Shown here: piece after piece, positions 22,577 through 33,215 of the stretch
Layout of the letters: each line of letters begins with the position of its first letter
Numbering within the stretch: position 1 is the stretch's first letter
Assembly: GCF_000340215.1 (NCBI RefSeq)
Contig: NW_006921538.1
Coordinates: 992,001-1,056,000, forward strand
Length of the DNA: 64,000 bases
Reading direction: 5' to 3'
From: Pseudocercospora fijiensis CIRAD86
Lineage: Eukaryota > Ascomycota > Dothideomycetes > Mycosphaerellales > Mycosphaerellaceae
Program-made: the position numbers and the translations under genes
The notes under the pieces: generated by a model
The model's input: only the letters and a program-made list of their open reading frames with translations
Told to the model about the DNA's origin: nothing
Database searches by the model: none

Positions 22577-22922
22577 TGTTACGGTTACTCGCGACAGATT
22601 GTTAAGTAACTTCTTATTACGTACAAGCCGAGGCTTCTTTAGAGAGGCTAATACAAGCGGGAGGCAGAGACAGAATAATTGGTATAAAGGTAATTCTAAT
22701 TAGTAAGTAGGTAACATAAGTTAAACGCCTCGAGCTATAAGGGCATTCCGGCGTTCCTAAATACAAAGGAGATATCTTGTCTATAGTCGTAAGCGACGTA
22801 AGCGACGCTATCGCTCTCGACCGCTCCTATCGCTCCTAGTAAGATAGAGCGATAGCTTAGCCTACTAGTCTTAGCGTCGCTCTAAGATTATATAAGGACT
22901 CTAACTAATCAGATCCGTAACA
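22577..22922 (-). repeat. 5' LTR of the gypsy element
   Basis: 346 bp, TGTTACGG...CCGTAACA. In element orientation it is the 5' LTR and should contain the promoter. The segment TTAAACGCC at 22721-22729 is complementary to the primer-binding region just outside the LTR. Confidence 0.93.
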
Positions 22923-24894
22923 ACTATCCGTCACTCTAGCGAAGAAGCATACTATATTTATAACTATAAACCCGACGACGTTATAAGCCTTACTATATAT
23001 AGAAGTCGCTTAAGAACGACTAAATTCCTCGCTTAACTCGAGAGGCTTTAATCTATACGAATGCTAACCTCTAAGATAATAGCCTACTTCCGAAGCCGTA
23101 ACGTTCTTATTAAACTATAAGATCTATACAATATTGCCTAGCTCCGCAACCTTAGTAAGCGACGAGAAGCTAACTAGGCAGAGCGAATAGTCTAACTACT
23201 CGAGAAACACGATATCTATAAGGATATTCAAACTAGACCTAATAGCGCTATCAAATCTATAGTAGCGCTCTATCTAGTATTAATTGAAGCCTATAAGCTA
23301 ACGCCGTATACTATTATACTAGATACGATATATTCGACTAATCTATACAACCTCGAGTTACTAGATATTGTCGCCGCTAGACCGATAAATAACACGATTA
23401 AGCTTAGCGTTAGCCTTATTAAACCGAAGCCCGAGAAGGCTAACTTTGTACAGCTTCTTAAGTCTATTAAGACGGCTCTTAAGGCCGCTAGATGCGCTTT
23501 GCCTATCGTAATAGGCACTAACCGTAAAGAGGCATTAATGCTCGCTTGTAAGGAGGTGTTTCCTAACGCTAAGAACATCGTTTGTAACTAGCATCTATAG
23601 CAAGATATTCTCGCTCGAATACGTAAAGAACGTAGCGAGTTTAGACAAGTTAAGGACGACAATAGCGGCTAGACTAATAGCATTCAAACTACCCGGTTTT
23701 TGAAGCTCTTCACTTATACGATCTATAGTCAAACCGAGGCCGAGTTTAATAGCAACGTTAACAAACTAGATAACGTTTATCCTATGTTTAAGGCCTATCT
23801 TTATAAGAACTAGTAGCGCTATAAGCAACGAATAGTCGACTGCTAGACTAACGAAGTACTTTACTTCGGCTATAAAACAACCTCGCGAGTTAAGTCCTAT
23901 TATAGAAGGATTAAACTCTAGCTAAACTATAGTAGTCGCTACGATATCTTTACACTCTTCGAGGCACTAATTAAGTAGTAGAGCGAGGGTTACGATCGTC
24001 GTCGCTATGCTATTGCTAACAACCGGAAGCGCTGCAATAAGGCCGTAGTTAGTCTATTCTAGGCGAGTGTCTCTCGAGTAATTAGCGACTATTGTCTTCT
24101 CGAAGTATAGTAGCAATACGTACGTGCTATAGCCCTTCTAAGGACTATAACTAACGACAATAGCAACGAGATTAAGTACTTAGGCTACTCGTATAGCTGT
24201 CTTTACTGCACCTGCAACGATTACCTTACTAAGACCTATAGCTATCCTTGTAAGTACGAGATTATGCGTCTACTAGAGACAGGTAGAAGCCGTATAGTAC
24301 TATTGCCTTCTTACTTCTACGCTTACTAGTTTATCGACTTCTCGAAGTTGCTACGTCTACGAGAGCCTATAATAGTGTTTAGCAACTGTAAACCTATAAC
24401 TAGCGGAGCGACACTATACTTAACGAAGCGTATACAAACGGCTCGAGAATTAGACGACTTAAATAAGACTATAGTTGCTAAGAAGCAGAAGATAGCAATA
24501 GCGAGAACAGCTAACTTTGTACTCGAGCCTAGCGTATTACTTACTTAGCTAAGAACGACCGTTAAGCACTATAAGTGCGTAAAGAGCTAATGCCGTACTT
24601 AATAGTGCCCTTGCTAGAAGGCCGACCGTGCGTATAGCTCTACCTACTATCTAGCTAGCTTCGAGTGCTATAATCTACGTACTAATCCTTTACTTCCGGA
24701 GGCTCTACAACCTCCTTCTAAGCTCGATATTCTACGCTAAGAGCTTTACGAGCTAAAGGCACGCGAAGAACAGCGCTCGCTCTAGTAGCTTAAATATAGT
24801 CGTTAGTAGGCGGCATTGTTTAAACAGTAACAACGATAGCGAGCTTAGTAGTAGTAGTAGCAGTATTAGTACTTACTTATATAGCCGCTAGTAC

Positions 24895-24990
24895 GTTAAG
24901 CACTACTTTATTAGAATAGTTAAGCACTACTTTATTAGAATAGTTAAGCACTACTTTATTAGAATAGTTAAGCACTACTTTATTAGAATG
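24895..24990. repeat. 24-bp tandem repeat, four copies
   Basis: Four copies of GTTAAGCACTACTTTATTAG plus AATA, exact except the last base, in the 3' part of the MULE downstream of the transposase relic. Confidence 0.9.
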
Positions 24991-25355
24991 TGCTATAGTA
25001 ACAGTACTATTAGTATTATATATAGTCTAGTTAGTAAGCAAGTTAGTAGGCAAGAGATTAGTATAAGCTAGCATATATAGCCTCGCGTAGTTACAAGGCG
25101 GCAGGTCGCAATCCGCTTAGGCCTAAGTAGATAGCTAACAACTAACAATACCTTCAATTATGCTATACTACTAATTTGCTAACAAACTTTGGCTTTATAG
25201 CTAGCAGCAGTATTGCAGTGGTTGCCCGGCTGGCGGGGCCTGTAGCGACGCGATTATCCGCTTCTACACGCGATTTTGTTAGGAACAGTCGATCTCGTAA
25301 TCCTCGGTTATGCTGGGGCTCGGGCGGGCAGCTGGGGCTCGGTATAAGTGCCAGG

Positions 25356-25364
25356 AGGCGGGAG
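25356..25364. repeat. MULE target-site duplication, right copy
   Basis: AGGCGGGAG directly outside the right TIR. The pre-insertion site would read TTGTTGG, then this 9-mer, then GAGAAACAGG. Confidence 0.9.
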
Positions 25365-27641
25365 GAGAAACAGGTGCTTTCGGGATGGAGGAGCCGGACT
25401 TCTTCCGCTCCACCATCATCCTCCTATTAATACACGTCCATCCGCTCTTTCATCCCGATGCCCCCGTTGGTACGGTATCGCTCGGAGTTGCGTGCAGATG
25501 CAAGTCGGATGCTCTAATGGGAAAGAATAGTTCACAGCATAGCTTTCACAAGGCGGTGTTGTCGGCAGCATCAACAATGGACATTAACGCCATCAGGAGG
25601 GCGTCCGGGATGACTATTCTACAGAACTCTCCCACGCCTTGCGCCTCATGAGTGCTTGCAGTAAAAATGGCTAAAGTCACCACACAATCTCTGCCTCCTT
25701 CAGAGACCCCAATCGAACTGGAACCAAACCTTCCTTCACCTCAAGAGCCACCGTCAAACATCAATGCTTCTGAAGCGATTGCGCCACTGGAATTGACTGC
25801 TTTAGTCAAGCTCAAACTCTTCAGCGCTGCCTTCTGCTTCTCGAAGCGCAATATCTAGCTCAGTCATCGTAGCCGACACGCTTCGAAGAACGGTGACCTC
25901 TGATCTGTATCCTGCGTTGCGTCGGCTGAGAAGCGACACCAGTGGCATGGCAATGGCAAGCATCATTGAGTCGAAGCGCAACTCTTCCGGAATGCTGATT
26001 CTTCCACCACCTCACCTTCTCGTCCCACTCGAATTCGACGGCTTGCCTGAACTGCTTGAGACCGCGAATGGCAGCGGCGACACTGGTCTTTCATTGAGCC
26101 GCAGGTTGACAGATGATGCTCTCCAAGTCCCAGGCAATTTGACTCCCTTTCCGGAACTTTGGGTTCACTCCAACATTGAAGGCATTCGATGGGTTCCGAG
26201 AAAGGACGTCGGCCGCGCGGTCAGCATCGCTATTCGGAGTCGATCCGTCCTAGGCGGAAGATGCAAGTGAGGTTTCGGCCTCTCCCCTTGCCGACTCGCA
26301 CTCGTACTCTTACAACGGGGGTTGTTCAAACGCACTCAAAACTGCATTCCAAAGCATTAAGAAGTCCCTTCCGCTGAGTGGCAAGTTGAAAATGACCAAC
26401 CTTCTTCAGCTATGCCATGGCGGCGGAGTCCGACTTCTCGAAGCTGGAAAGCTGCATGGAGTGCCAGAAAGGATGTCGGCCGCATGGTGAACATGGCCGC
26501 TCAGAGTCGAGCCGTCCTGTTATGCAAGTTGTCATTGTGGATGGTTATGTAGAAAGGAAGGTTAATTACAGAAGGTAACCGTTCCCTCAATCAGTCAGCC
26601 CATCCCCGGGTGGTCCTTCCCCATATTCCGTAACACGTCCAAGCTGGAAGCCAGGAAGGTGCAGGTGAAGTCTCGACACTTCGACTCGAGGCTCGCGGCA
26701 CATGCTCAACCAGCGCGATGTACTCAAAGGCACGCAGAAGTACATCTCAAAGCCTCGACAGCCCGCGTGCATTGAGTAGAGGAAGAATTACGGCAACAAA
26801 CGGTATGGAACAAGAACAAGAACATCACAACCCAGAAGAAAAGCATCAGTATCTCTCAACCACTCCATACAAAGATCTAAATACACAAAGGATCCGTCTC
26901 GGTTTCCACTTTCTCCGAAGAGAAAGTGTACTCACAACGCCCAGCACGTGAAGCTGCAGATCCATCGGGCGTCTCTATCTACAATGCCAAAAACAAGAAC
27001 GCCCAAACGCAAATCAACATAGGGCCTGGCCAAATGCCGTCTACCCTGGAACAACCGGCCATGCCGCTCTTTTTTGCCTCCGAGATTTCTTCAGAATCAC
27101 CCGACCAAGTAAATTCCTGCCAATTTTACAAGTTTTTTTGCTTCCTCTGCCCAGCCGCCACTGGTTTCAGAGGAAATTTTCTGGTTTTAGTTAAAGAGAT
27201 GGTAAAACAAAGGAAAAGGGGATGTGCTGTTGTGCTGGGGATGGGCTGGACAGGTGCTCGTAAGGGGGTGAGGCATGGAGTCGAAAACAGAATGAAAAGG
27301 GCTAGAAGTGCTGGTGCAGGGGAGGTGAGCAATGCCGGGGGAAGGGGGACGACGTGAGGGACGTGTCAATCGAGTGTTGGTCGCTGCCGCATCGACCGAA
27401 CATCGTTTGACGTCGTTGGGAGATGTACCGGGTGCGCAACATCGAGGAAAAACTGGACCGGACTTTCCCATTTACTGTTCCCCAAGGCCAAGCACCAGGA
27501 CAAACAGAACCCTACTCCAATTCAGGTCTGCGTCCACTTCAAGAGACGAGCAATTGATCTCTGCGTCTAATGATGGTGACAAGGTGTTGGTGCCGAAGCT
27601 GGAACTCTCGTGGGTCCGTCCTCTTTGGAGTCGATTTGAAC
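25365..27641. other. Intergenic region with a weak minus-strand coding relic
   Basis: Normal composition but no intact gene. A minus-strand stretch around 25850-26240 reads as plausible protein in pieces (for example LAIAMPLVSLLSRRNAGYRS and SATMTELDIALREAEGSAEE) separated by frame changes. It may be a decayed gene or exons I cannot join. A local diverged duplication of about 70 bp is present at about 26195-26270 and 26463-26530, both containing GTCGGCCGC and GCCGTCCT-like words. From 26800 to 27640 I see nothing definite. Confidence 0.4.
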
Positions 27642-28565
27642 TTATCGCCAAAGACCAGAAATTGTCGCAGAAACTGCATCCCAAGCCCGGCTAGCAAGGC
27701 CTCTGACTCTTTCGTGAATGCTCTGCATTGTCTCCTCGATTGCCAGCCCAAACTCGATATGCTTGGGCTGTGGCGGGTTGCGCAAGGCGTGTGCCTTCAC
27801 GTTTTGTACTTCGAGAACGGCTTCCAATTCCGCTCTTGTCCGCACAATCGTGCCTCCCGGTACGCGGTGAGTCTTGTAGTAATTTAACTTGGCGCTCCAC
27901 TCTTCCATGTCGTTCGAGATCATTCTGCCGAATTCCTCGAGCTTCGCTGGATCGTCGAGTGGAGGCTGAGTTAGAGCTGCGGACGGCTTCACTGGGTAGT
28001 GACCTGTCGAACGTGCGACGTCGTCTACCCAAGCCTCGATCCGCCGCCCTTTCACATCTCCCTGGACCTGTTTGACAAGCCCTTGTGCCGTCCTCTGAAC
28101 CATCCGGTCGAATGGATACTTCAGAAGTTGTCGGCGGTTATAGGCCTCCGCCTTCTCGCTTTGCTGCCGCCTCTGCGCCATGGTAGACTTGAGGACGAGA
28201 AAAGCATCCCGTCCCAGTTTCCGTCTGTCGTAGGCCTTGGCAGCGAGTTCGAGTTGGCGGTGGTGGTGCGATTCAGGCGCCTCAGTGAAAGCCGTCATAG
28301 CAGACTTCACTTGTTGGCGCCTTCTGAATTGCTCGGCCTTCTCTTCAAGTTCGGCAAGATCGCCACGCTCTTCGGGCCGTGGCAATTCTTGTCGAGATGG
28401 GACCAACATCTTACCCTTTAGCCTTTCCGGTAACGGTCGGGCTAGCTTGAAGGGCTTGATGCGACGCAAGTCCTCCAATTCCTCGGCGGTGGTTGGCGGA
28501 CCCCGCGGTCGGAATGTGGACAGTCTCTCTTTGATTTCGCGTTTTGTGGGATATGATTGTTGCAT
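27642..28565 (-). CDS. Hypothetical alpha-helical, basic protein
   Basis: An open frame with 307 residues from the Met at 28565 (MQQSYPTKREIKERL); an in-frame Met at 28604 would add 13 polar residues. It is rich in Lys, Arg, Glu and Gln throughout, with long helix-forming stretches (AELEEKAEQFRRRQQVKSAM, then AKAYDRRKLGRDAFLVLKS and HIEFGLAIEETMQSIHERVR) and no signal peptide or membrane segment. I do not recognise a family. Codon use and the long frame against several short shadows support a real gene. The start at 28565 is preferred because residues before it look like leader sequence; this is uncertain. Confidence 0.55.
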   Translation of the reverse strand: MQQSYPTKREIKERLSTFRPRGPPTTAEELEDLRRIKPFKLARPLPERLKGKMLVPSRQELPRPEERGDLAELEEKAEQFRRRQQVKSAMTAFTEAPESHHHRQLELAAKAYDRRKLGRDAFLVLKSTMAQRRQQSEKAEAYNRRQLLKYPFDRMVQRTAQGLVKQVQGDVKGRRIEAWVDDVARSTGHYPVKPSAALTQPPLDDPAKLEEFGRMISNDMEEWSAKLNYYKTHRVPGGTIVRTRAELEAVLEVQNVKAHALRNPPQPKHIEFGLAIEETMQSIHERVRGLASRAWDAVSATISGLWR

Positions 28566-28604
28566 TGTGTCTGTGAGTTCGTTTGTCTTGTCTTGGCTAT
28601 GCAA

Positions 28605-30434
28605 CTGGGATCTATGGCAACAGAATGTCAGCAGACGCTCTCAACATCGTTGACGAAGCAAGAGGTGAAGGATGTGACGGTGAGGGCATGGAAGAAGCTA
28701 GACGGGTGAGAACAGTCTTCCAGAAGGTAGAGAGGACAGAGGGCCAGAGTTTTGTCCGTTGAGAGATGAGTCCACAGTCTGCCATCAGATGGGACGAGAG
28801 CCAGTCCAGATGCGAAGCCAGCGACACAATGAGACAGGGCGACACGCCGGCCAACAACAAGTTCGAGTATCACACAAGTCAAAGCATGGCATTAAGGCAG
28901 AGGACGGGTGAGAAGGAAGTCCAGCAAAAGATGGGAGGGTTGGTGGTGGAAGCAAGGCAGACAAGGGCATCTCCAATCAGTCGCTAGTCGGAAACTAGTG
29001 GAGTCCACTGGACTTGATGATGATGTTGAGATGATTGTAAGAGAAGGGAGGGAAGTCTGGCAGTGCAGGCGTTGATGTCTCAGAGGTGGTGGTGTTGTGT
29101 TGGGGGTGATGTGGTGTCAGAAGCGTCGCTCAGCCAGATTGCGACCGGGAGAAGGCAGTGCAAAGGAAGGGCAGCAAGGTCAGAAAAGACGGCAACGCAA
29201 AGAAGATGAGATGCAGAGGGCAGTGGCACCAGTCAGAGCCATTCCAGATGTCCAGTACAGAGGTGCCAGGCCAGGCCAGGCCCAGAAAGCTCGCCGTCGC
29301 CAAAGGACGTCTCCAAGGTCCTTCCAGATTTTGGTCCAAAACACGTCGTAAGAGCAACAAGGCGCAAGATCTTGCCGGCGGGCGCCGCTTCCATTCTCCA
29401 AAAGTCATGCGACGGCAATGGCAGTGTTTGTGAAAGTGTTTGGGACGTTGCAGGCGATGTGATGGGGCAGAAAGGGGTGGGGGAGTTGTACTTACCGCTT
29501 TGTGGATGAAGAGAGAAGGGAAGGAAAGGAGAGAAAGGAAGCAGGAGGGAAGGAGAAGGTATACCTGGCGCCAGGAGCTCCTCGGGCGTCAACATTGCAA
29601 CGACATTGCGACGACATTGCAGCGTCATGCGTGGCGGAGGAGGTCGGGATGACGAGGTCGTTGCTATGTGGTTACTATGCGAGAGTGATGGGAGAACGAC
29701 ATTGTAACGACACCACAACGTCACGCTTGGTGGAGGAGGTTGGGGACGGTGAGTTCGTTGCTATGCGGTTGCCATGAGGGGGTGATGGGAGAACGACACT
29801 GCCACGACATTACAACGTCACGCGTTGTGGAGGAAGTCGGTGACGTTGAGGTCGTTGCCATGCGGTCACCATGAGAGAGTGATGGAAGTGAAAAGTGAGA
29901 TTTCATGTGAGACGCTCGGACCATCAATGCCAAGACATATCACTGATATTTCCTGGCTCAGCCTCGCCCCAATATTGTTTCTGAAGAGTCTGGATATGAT
30001 GATTCTGGGACTTGCTCGCTGTGCATCTAATCAAAATCGCGCTTCGTCCGCGTGGTTGTTCTTACTTCAATATTCGGAATACCTGGCCCGAGCGCCTGAC
30101 GTTCGGCATGCCGAGACTTCCCGAGCAGCCATGCGACTGACCTTCTGCGCGATCAAGGTATACGAGGACTTTGCGGCGCGTCTTAATTCACTTCATTCAT
30201 GTGTTCAGAGCGATATTGCATGTGCGGAATTTGTTTGCAAGTGTTCTCTAGACACATGTTGCATGACAGAGAAGCAACACAGCCGCCATTGGAGAGCGAC
30301 AAATCACAACTTGCGACCGATCGACACCACAATCTTGAAAAGACTCTATTCCGTACTATTCCACTCCACGACGTAGCAGCACTACACCCAAACCAACACC
30401 TCGAACCCGCCATCCCAACATGTCCTTCCCACCC
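28605..30434. other. Intergenic; no supported gene
   Basis: About 1.8 kb with only short overlapping frames on both strands. It contains a run of three tandem repeats (described separately). Confidence 0.55.
29599..29889. repeat. Three tandem repeats of about 97 bp
   Basis: Units begin with AACGACATTG or AACGACACTG at about 29599, 29695 and 29792. They share AACGTCACGC, a GGAGGAGGT-like stretch, GTCGTTGC and GAGAGTGATGG. They are diverged by point changes and small indels. A smaller ACGACATTGC repetition lies at the left edge. Confidence 0.8.
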
Positions 30435-30881
30435 CTACCCCGTCTTCCTGCAAACACTAACCTCCGTCTCCGTCCCAGTAGGACAAACGCATATCCCCAC
30501 CCCACCCCCCACCGTCTCCGTCGTCAAAACACACCCTCCACACTCAACTTCCTTAGTCTTAGTCGTAGCATAAGTATGTCCGCAGTCGCCACAACCAGGC
30601 TCCACATGCGTGACGGTCGTGAAGCACGCAGCACAAGCCGTCTCGGTGCTCGTAATCTGAAAGTCCGTGACAGGAGGCGTCGCGCATCGACATTGTGGTG
30701 TGGGGGCATATTCTAAGTCGCAGCCGTAGCAGTTTGTATAACTTGTGGTGGTGTGGCCGGCGATTGCATCGCAGCAGGTGAAAGATGTTGGTGCGATTGT
30801 TGTTGTGCAGGCGGGTTTGTAGGTTTCTTGGGCGGAGATGAGGGCCAGGAGGGCGAATATCGTGAGGGTGGTGGAGGTCAT
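30435..30881 (-). CDS. Small secreted cysteine-rich protein
   Basis: 148 residues with an N-terminal signal peptide (LTIFALLALISAQ, cleavage expected near residue 18). The mature part of about 130 residues contains 16 Cys (about 12%), many in C-x1-3-C pairs: TNCYGC, QCRC, ACAAC, GCGDC, ECGGC and ICVC. It is also rich in Thr. No enzyme domain is visible. The profile fits small disulfide-stabilised apoplastic proteins of fungi, often wall proteins or candidate effectors; that role is an inference. It is an intronless frame and stands alone. An even Cys number supports full pairing. Confidence 0.7.
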   Translation of the reverse strand: MTSTTLTIFALLALISAQETYKPACTTTIAPTSFTCCDAIAGHTTTSYTNCYGCDLEYAPTPQCRCATPPVTDFQITSTETACAACFTTVTHVEPGCGDCGHTYATTKTKEVECGGCVLTTETVGGGVGICVCPTGTETEVSVCRKTG

Positions 30882-31355
30882 GGTTACTGTTGGATTGTAA
30901 TGTTGTTCTTAAGTGTGTCGCTGCTCGGGAAGAGATCTTGCCCTTTTTATGTCCGCAGCTCCAGCGCAGATGTTTTTTTTCTTTTGAAAGCAAGTGCAAC
31001 GCGACTTCAGCTTCTCTACTTTGTGTGTGTCGTGACTCTCCTGACGTTCCGAAATGGCAGATCCTTCTACCACGGTTCGGCAGCCAAGCCGAGAAATACT
31101 ACATCGATTTCATGCATTAGATGGGGACAGTCAAGCTCTGATTGATTGATGCACTTTTCCTTCCGAGTGTGGCTTGAGCGAATGCGAGGTTGTGAAACAG
31201 TGATCCAAAAGTAGGACTTGATGGCACGGTTTCAGCTGACTCGATCACCCGTGAAGTTGCACGAGCAACCGGCTTGGCCTTGGCGATATTTGTAACCACT
31301 CTCGAAAAATGGCTTCAAGAGTTTCTTAGATTGATCATACTTCCCTGCATGTCGT
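30882..31355. other. Intergenic; no supported gene
   Basis: Upstream region of the cysteine-rich secreted protein and downstream of the 103-residue frame. No element was recognised. Confidence 0.5.
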
Positions 31356-31667
31356 CTATGGTAAACCGCTTTTCTCATAAGCTCCATGCCTTCCCGCTGG
31401 CCCTGTCCGCCTCGCGCTGTGAGCCTTGACGAACATCCAACACGCCGCGACGATTGCCGCGACCAGAAACAGCTTCACTGGCATGGTCAGACCCGCACCA
31501 GCGGTAACCTTCTCCACGTTGATGTGCGAGGTGACCTGCTCCTTAAGCGAAGCCTTGGCCCCGGCGAACACGTCGTCCGAATCGAACGTCTCCCCCGGAC
31601 TCAAAGGCTCAGCAGCCTCTGCGGTTCCTGCGTAACCTGTGTCATCCATCAGCATGAACTTCTGCAA
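31356..31667 (-). CDS. Hypothetical small protein with one membrane segment
   Basis: 103 residues with a single hydrophobic segment (MPVKLFLVAAIVAACWMFV, residues 62-80) and a basic C-terminus (HSARRTGPAGRHGAYEK). The N-terminal part is acidic and soluble, so a tail-anchored or type-II layout is possible. It starts only 43 bp beyond the cyclophilin stop on the same strand. It could therefore be a separate gene, a 3' exon used in an alternative cyclophilin transcript, or spurious. I do not recognise it. Confidence 0.4.
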   Translation of the reverse strand: MQKFMLMDDTGYAGTAEAAEPLSPGETFDSDDVFAGAKASLKEQVTSHINVEKVTAGAGLTMPVKLFLVAAIVAACWMFVKAHSARRTGPAGRHGAYEKSGLP

Positions 31668-31710
31668 CCCAGTACGCCGACCGGGTTATTGTAGTGGCGG
31701 ACGCACTGGC

Positions 31711-32504
<794 letters not shown>

Positions 32505-32749
32505 CTGGTTGAATGGTAAGATGGCAAAAGAGGAGTGTCTGGAGTGGGATCGTGTATCGTGGGTGGTTGGCGATTGAGTACAGCTGGTCCCTGCCAAGCC
32601 AACTGATGCCATGCCGATACCGCGGGGAAGATTGCATCGATGCGGCTCTGCGAATCCTATCCTTGCAGCATTCTATTCACGTCGCCCGTAGTGAGTGTGT
32701 CTGCGCCATTGACCATTTTCACGCTCCTTTCATCGGTCAGGCCGTCATC
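32505..32749. promoter_or_regulatory. Shared promoter of cyclophilin B and uS13m
   Basis: These 245 bp separate the two divergent start codons, so both promoters and 5' UTRs must lie here. No TATA-like element is obvious. Confidence 0.5.
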
Positions 32750-33215
32750 ATGGTATATACCAATCTTCTACCATACCATAATCTTCACTGACGAGGCTCA
32801 GGTGTTCATCTTCGGCGTCAACTTTCGAGAGTCCGCTCTCGTAGCGCGCTCCTTACAATCCTTCTATGGCATTGGCCCAAAAGTCTGCGAGAGGCTGATG
32901 GCACGCTTTCACATCCACAAGACTGCAAAGGTCGGCTCGTTGAAGGACAGACAAGTGAACGATCTGGCAGGAGAGCTGAGTACGATGACATTGGAGAACG
33001 ATCTGCGGCGGCAATTGCAGGACAACATCAAGCGATTACGAGACATGGGCGCATACAGAGGGAGACGGCATGCCATGGGCTTGCCGGTGCGGGGACAGAG
33101 GACGAGGACCCAGGTAAGCATATGTCTGCCATGCGATGCTATGGATTATGGACTGATCGCTTTGATATAGATCATGACAGCCAGAAAGCTGAATCGCGTG
33201 GAGAGGAGAGGGTGA
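32750..33215 (+). CDS. Mitochondrial small ribosomal subunit protein uS13m
   Basis: Three exons: 32750-32752 (the ATG alone), 32802-33113 and 33171-33215, giving 119 residues. The 49-bp first intron (GTATAT...CTCAG) splits the start Met from VFIFGVNF, which matches the conserved fungal N-terminus. The second intron (57 bp, GTAAGC...ATAG) precedes the C-terminal IMTARKLNRVERRG. The family hallmarks are LQSFYGIGP-KVCERLMARF, then the helix-two-turn-helix region, and MGAYRGRRHAMGLPVRGQRT near the C-terminus. The latter binds 16S-type rRNA in the head of the mitochondrial 37S subunit. The yeast counterpart is SWS2. Without the first intron the frame would start with an unrelated leader, so the split Met is well supported. 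Confidence 0.92.

Larger units (their letters stand above)
16025..22922 (-). mobile_element. Full-length Ty3/gypsy chromovirus LTR retrotransposon
   Basis: Direct LTRs of 346 bp at 16025-16370 and 22577-22922 begin TGTTACGG and end CCGTAACA (left copy CCGTAATA). The element is flanked by the 5-bp duplication ACTAT (16020-16024 and 22923-22927). Coding order on the minus strand is gag with zinc knuckle, protease, reverse transcriptase, RNase H, integrase and chromodomain, which defines the chromovirus branch of Ty3/gypsy. The two LTRs differ at about 13 sites by eye, all C/T or G/A transitions, so the differences reflect RIP and cannot be read as insertion age. It is inserted in the FAR1 domain of the MULE transposase. 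All frames carry stops, so this copy is dead. Confidence 0.95.
15357..24545 (+). pseudogene. FAR1-MULE-SWIM transposase relic, split by LTR element
   Basis: The frame starts at 15357 (MAKSLLYDEFLDNLI), passes a tandem Ala/Asp-rich repeat and then carries many TAG stops. A FAR1-type DNA-binding domain begins near 15820 (KGYEFKE, then GC-FYFYAITVDSLNP). It is cut at 16024 by the retrotransposon and continues at 22928 with the domain's end (HSSEEAYYIYNYKPDD), in the same frame if one target duplication is counted. The MULE catalytic region follows: PIVIGTNRKEALMLACKEVF and NAKNIVCN-HL near 23500-23600 resemble the family's TDRE-LAL...FP...LLC-WH. A SWIM-like zinc motif (CTCNDYLTKTYSYPC) is near 24200. 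Stops at Gln/Trp positions and Cys/His-to-Tyr changes show RIP. It is not functional in this copy. Confidence 0.85.
15106..25355 (+). mobile_element. Mutator-like (MULE) DNA transposon, complete, with nested LTR element
   Basis: Terminal inverted repeats are at 15106-15150 and 25311-25355, starting CCTGGCACTTATACCGAGCC. The outer 40 bp are identical and the next 5 bp differ only by two C/T changes. They are bounded by the identical 9-bp sequence AGGCGGGAG at 15097-15105 and 25356-25364, and a 9-bp target duplication is diagnostic of the Mutator superfamily. Inside lies a RIP-damaged plus-strand transposase. The element is interrupted by a gypsy retrotransposon; without that 6.9-kb insertion it would be about 3.3 kb. 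The TIRs and the last 150 bp on the right keep normal GC-rich, CA/TG-containing sequence, while the interior is heavily mutated. Confidence 0.9.

Noticed and set aside
23291..23578. 95-residue minus-strand frame
   Set aside because: Antisense shadow of the MULE catalytic region, which reads coherently on the plus strand.
15106..25355. The 40-bp inverted repeats as a simple inversion breakpoint
   Set aside because: Directly adjoining 9-bp identical flanks and a MULE transposase inside make a transposon the better explanation.
1..25400. CRISPR-like or bacterial features in the tandem repeats
   Set aside because: The genome is fungal; repeat units are contiguous or lack unique equal-length spacers.
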